Part shown: in pieces, positions 5,255 to 6,992 of the stretch | How positions within the stretch are numbered: position 1 is the stretch's first letter | Layout of the letters: each line of letters starts with the position of its first letter | Assembly (NCBI GenBank): GCA_003601795.1 | Contig: PIXU01000114.1 | Location: 1-6,992, forward strand | Length of the DNA stretch: 6,992 bases | Reading direction: 5' to 3' | Source: Candidatus Methanophagales archaeon | GTDB lineage: Archaea; Halobacteriota; Syntropharchaeia; Alkanophagales; Methanospirareceae | Translations under genes and position numbers: made by a program | The notes under the pieces: generated by a model | Database searches by the model: none | The model's input: the letters and a program-made list of their open reading frames with translations, nothing else | What the model was told of the DNA's origin: nothing

Positions 5255-6992
5255 CTATGGCGGTTTCTTGTATCCTATCTCCTTTTGGAACGCGAAACTA
5301 CCGCCGTATGCATTTGAATCATCCTTACACGTTATGTCAGCACCTTCATCCACGACAGACACGTCAGCACCTGCGGACACGGTACCATTACCTTCTGCAT
5401 CTATTCCATAGTGCAAACTTTTCCCAGTAATCTCGGTCTCTGTCGTTGCGTTAGTCACGGTCGCGACCATCTTACCGTGAACATCCACACTCGCATTTGA
5501 ATAACACATGCCTACATGCTCGGACTGGCTTAACGAACCCATATCACTCGATTTATAACCAATGCTTTTTTCCACCGCGAGATTTGGCGCAGTGCCTGTG
5601 TCGGCATCGAAATCCTTATTGAACTCCGTAGTCCCGTCTGAGCCAATCATTTTATCATCATATTTGAGATTGCCGGTGCCACTCCCCCAGCCCAATTGTC
5701 CATCCTCTACCACAGTTTTATCGCCTTTGAGATCTGTTGTGGTGGACACATATGACCTTGTCTTGTAATATACATCATTCTCGAGCGTAAAATTGCCGCC
5801 GGACGCGATGGACTTGCCTTTATATGATATGTCACCACGTCCCTCCTTGATGAATGCATCTACACCCGCCGACACGCTACCTTTACTTTCCGTATTTATT
5901 TCGTAGTGCAAGCGACTTGTAGTTGTCTTCGCTTTGATTTCAGTTGTAGCATCGGTCACGACCATTGTACTATGAGCATTCACATCCCTGCATTTCGTCT
6001 TAGATGAATATTGCATGCTTACCTGCTCATCATGGCTTAACGAGCCCATGCCCATATTACCTGACGTATAGCCAATCTTTTTATTCGCTTCGAAGTTTGT
6101 CTTACTCGCATCGACCTCCTGCTCGAACTCCATAGTCCCGTTTGAGCCAATCATTTTATCGTTATGAAGAAGACTTGTGCCGCCTCTTTCCCCTCTGAAT
6201 TGTCCTTCCACAACCACAGTGCTATCGCCTTTGAGATCAGTCGAGGTAGATGTAGATGGTTTTGACGTGTAGTCGGCATTTTGCTCAAGTGAGAAATTAC
6301 CGCCGCAGGCAGTGGATTTATCCTCATACGACATTCCCCTATCAACTTTCTCCCTGGCAGACGCATCAATACCCGCAGACACGCTACCCGTACCTTCCGC
6401 GTTTATCCCGTAGCGCAAGTCTCTTTCCTCTGTATCGGTAATCCCTACTTCGGTCTCGGTCGTAGCGTTCACAGCAGTCACGGTCATCTTGCTGTACGCA
6501 TTCACATCCTCACTCATATTAGAAGTTGAGAGAGGAGGGCTGGCTCCGGAATAGCGCATGCCTGCCTGTTCAGTAGAGCTTAACGAGCCCATATCACCAG
6601 ATTTATAGCCAATGTCTTTTATCACCGCGAAATTTGGCATAAAATCGGTAATTACTCCGGAACTCTTCCCGAGCTCCGTAGTCCCGTTTGAGCTAATCAT
6701 TTTATCATCGTATTTTATCTCCCCAACCGCCTCTCCCGGCGCGAGTGGCGGGTTGTTGAGCAGATTTCCATTGCCCGTCATCCATCCGAATTGTTCGTTC
6801 TCTATCACCGTCCCATCGGTCTTTACCTCGGTTACAACGTAAAAGGCAGCCCACTGCGAGGGTTCGATGGTTCGTGCCAGAACTTCTATCTCTACGGTAT
6901 CGTAACCAGTGACGTCAGCACCCTGTGGTGGAGTTCCGGTAACGGTAACTACATTCTTAAGCATTCCTCCCGCTCCTTCTTCTATCTGTGCA
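5255..6992 (-). CDS. Large secreted repeat protein, C-terminal part (5' end outside window)
   Basis: The frame is open from the last base of the window to TAG at 5255-5257. The ATG at 6964 is not a convincing start: in-frame codons continue upstream as AQIEEGAGG, and the sequence after it, LKNVVTVTGTPPQGADVTGY, is the end of a DUF11-type beta-sandwich domain, common in archaeal cell-surface proteins. The GGAGG directly abutting that ATG is too close to serve it. Residue numbers below count from that Met. From residue 45 come three tandem units, rich in Ser, Thr, Gly and Asp, each with T-x-L/V-K-x-D-x-T-V, then KYDDKMIGSxGTTEF-like, IGYKSGDMGSLS-like, NATTETE-like, LHYGINAEG-like, SVSAGxDA-like and GGNFxLE-like blocks. 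Nine N-x-S/T sequons suggest export and N-glycosylation. There is no C-terminal helix or sorting signal; it ends EIGYKKPP inside unit 3. I do not recognise the repeat as a named family. It could be a cell-surface, sheath or matrix protein. Signal peptide not visible. Confidence 0.8.
   Translation of the reverse strand, partial: AQIEEGAGGMLKNVVTVTGTPPQGADVTGYDTVEIEVLARTIEPSQWAAFYVVTEVKTDGTVIENEQFGWMTGNGNLLNNPPLAPGEAVGEIKYDDKMISSNGTTELGKSSGVITDFMPNFAVIKDIGYKSGDMGSLSSTEQAGMRYSGASPPLSTSNMSEDVNAYSKMTVTAVNATTETEVGITDTEERDLRYGINAEGTGSVSAGIDASAREKVDRGMSYEDKSTACGGNFSLEQNADYTSKPSTSTSTDLKGDSTVVVEGQFRGERGGTSLLHNDKMIGSNGTMEFEQEVDASKTNFEANKKIGYTSGNMGMGSLSHDEQVSMQYSSKTKCRDVNAHSTMVVTDATTEIKAKTTTSRLHYEINTESKGSVSAGVDAFIKEGRGDISYKGKSIASGGNFTLENDVYYKTRSYVSTTTDLKGDKTVVEDGQLGWGSGTGNLKYDDKMIGSDGTTEFNKDFDADTGTAPNLAVEKSIGYKSSDMGSLSQSEHVGMCYSNASVDVHGKMVATVTNATTETEITGKSLHYGIDAEGNGTVSAGADVSVVDEGADITCKDDSNAYGGSFAFQKEIGYKKPP
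5258..5737 (-). repeat. Repeat unit 3 of the secreted protein (truncated last unit)
   Basis: Residues 410-569, 160 aa. Starts TDLKGDKTVVEDGQLGWGSG, followed by NLKYDDKMIGSDGTTEF, IGYKSSDMGSLS, NATTETEI, LHYGIDAEGNGTVSAGADV and GGSFAF. It stops about eight residues before the position where the next unit would begin. Confidence 0.8.
5738..6241 (-). repeat. Repeat unit 2 of the secreted protein
   Basis: Residues 242-409, 168 aa. Starts TDLKGDSTVVVEGQFRG, then LLHNDKMIGSNGTMEF, IGYTSGNMGMGSLS (an extra Met-Gly compared with the other units), DATTEIKAK, LHYEINTESKGSVSAGVDA and GGNFTLE. It is the most diverged in the KYDDKMIG block, where HNDKMIG replaces it. Confidence 0.78.
6242..6832 (-). repeat. 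Repeat unit 1 of the secreted protein
   Basis: Residues 45-241, 197 aa. Starts TEVKTDGTVIENEQFGWMTG, carries an insertion around NPPLAPGEAVG not present in the others, then IKYDDKMISSNGTTEL, IGYKSGDMGSLS, a second insertion SPPLSTSNMSE, NATTETEV, LRYGINAEGTGSVSAGIDA and GGNFSLE. The two insertions account for its greater length. Confidence 0.78.

Noticed and set aside
5255..5257. TAG stop codons of the repeat protein and GTPase genes as pyrrolysine sites
   Set aside because: The GTPase ends at its normal family length and another TAG follows two codons later. For the repeat protein there is no evidence of conserved sequence after the stop.
5258..6832. Tandem repeats as a CRISPR or noncoding satellite array
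   Set aside because: Units are about 0.5 kb, in phase with a long open frame, and conserved at the protein level.

Overview
The window is archaeal, most likely from a euryarchaeon. The clearest evidence is an operon of two archaeal-type genes: an archaeal YchF/OLA1-class GTPase with four inserted cysteines and a UPF0147 family protein. UPF0147 is archaeal. The leader upstream of UPF0147 has a BRE/TATA-like element and a GGTGAT Shine-Dalgarno sequence. Insertion-sequence debris, a surface-glycan type membrane protein and a DUF11-type secreted repeat protein would suit a Methanosarcina/ANME-like methane-cycling lineage, but that placement is inference and not proven here.

Positions 1-860 are a patchwork of broken genes. 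The minus strand carries a frameshifted ZPR1-like zinc-finger protein running off the left edge, joined to the N-terminal helix-turn-helix part of an IS630-type transposase that has an in-frame TGA. On the plus strand, 517-843 is the C-terminal end of a polysaccharide flippase (Wzx/MATE-like).

Positions 863-2428 hold one intact, AT-rich gene on the minus strand for a polytopic membrane protein of about 520 residues that resembles GT-C glycosyltransferases. Upstream of it, about 2458-3414, lies a decayed IS3-family element. Its transposase has lost most of the DDE core, lost a second C-terminal piece, and carries a one-base frameshift. To the right of the IS is a second flippase C-terminal fragment (3400-3564, plus) and a short unexplained open frame (3504-3617). 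Together 1-3620 looks like a degraded surface-glycan island eroded by transposition.

Positions 3627-5141 are ordinary core genome: the YchF-like GTPase and UPF0147 genes, 6 nt apart, with a recognisable promoter upstream. From 5255 to the right edge, on the minus strand, is the C-terminal part of a large extracellular repeat protein. It has the end of a DUF11-type domain followed by three diverged tandem units of 160-197 residues rich in Ser/Thr/Gly and N-glycosylation sequons, with no visible C-terminal anchor. Its frame is open to the last base, so the true start lies outside the window.

No tRNA, rRNA, CRISPR array or recognisable defence system was seen. The most interesting item is the repeat protein, followed by the pair of flippase fragments around the surviving membrane gene.
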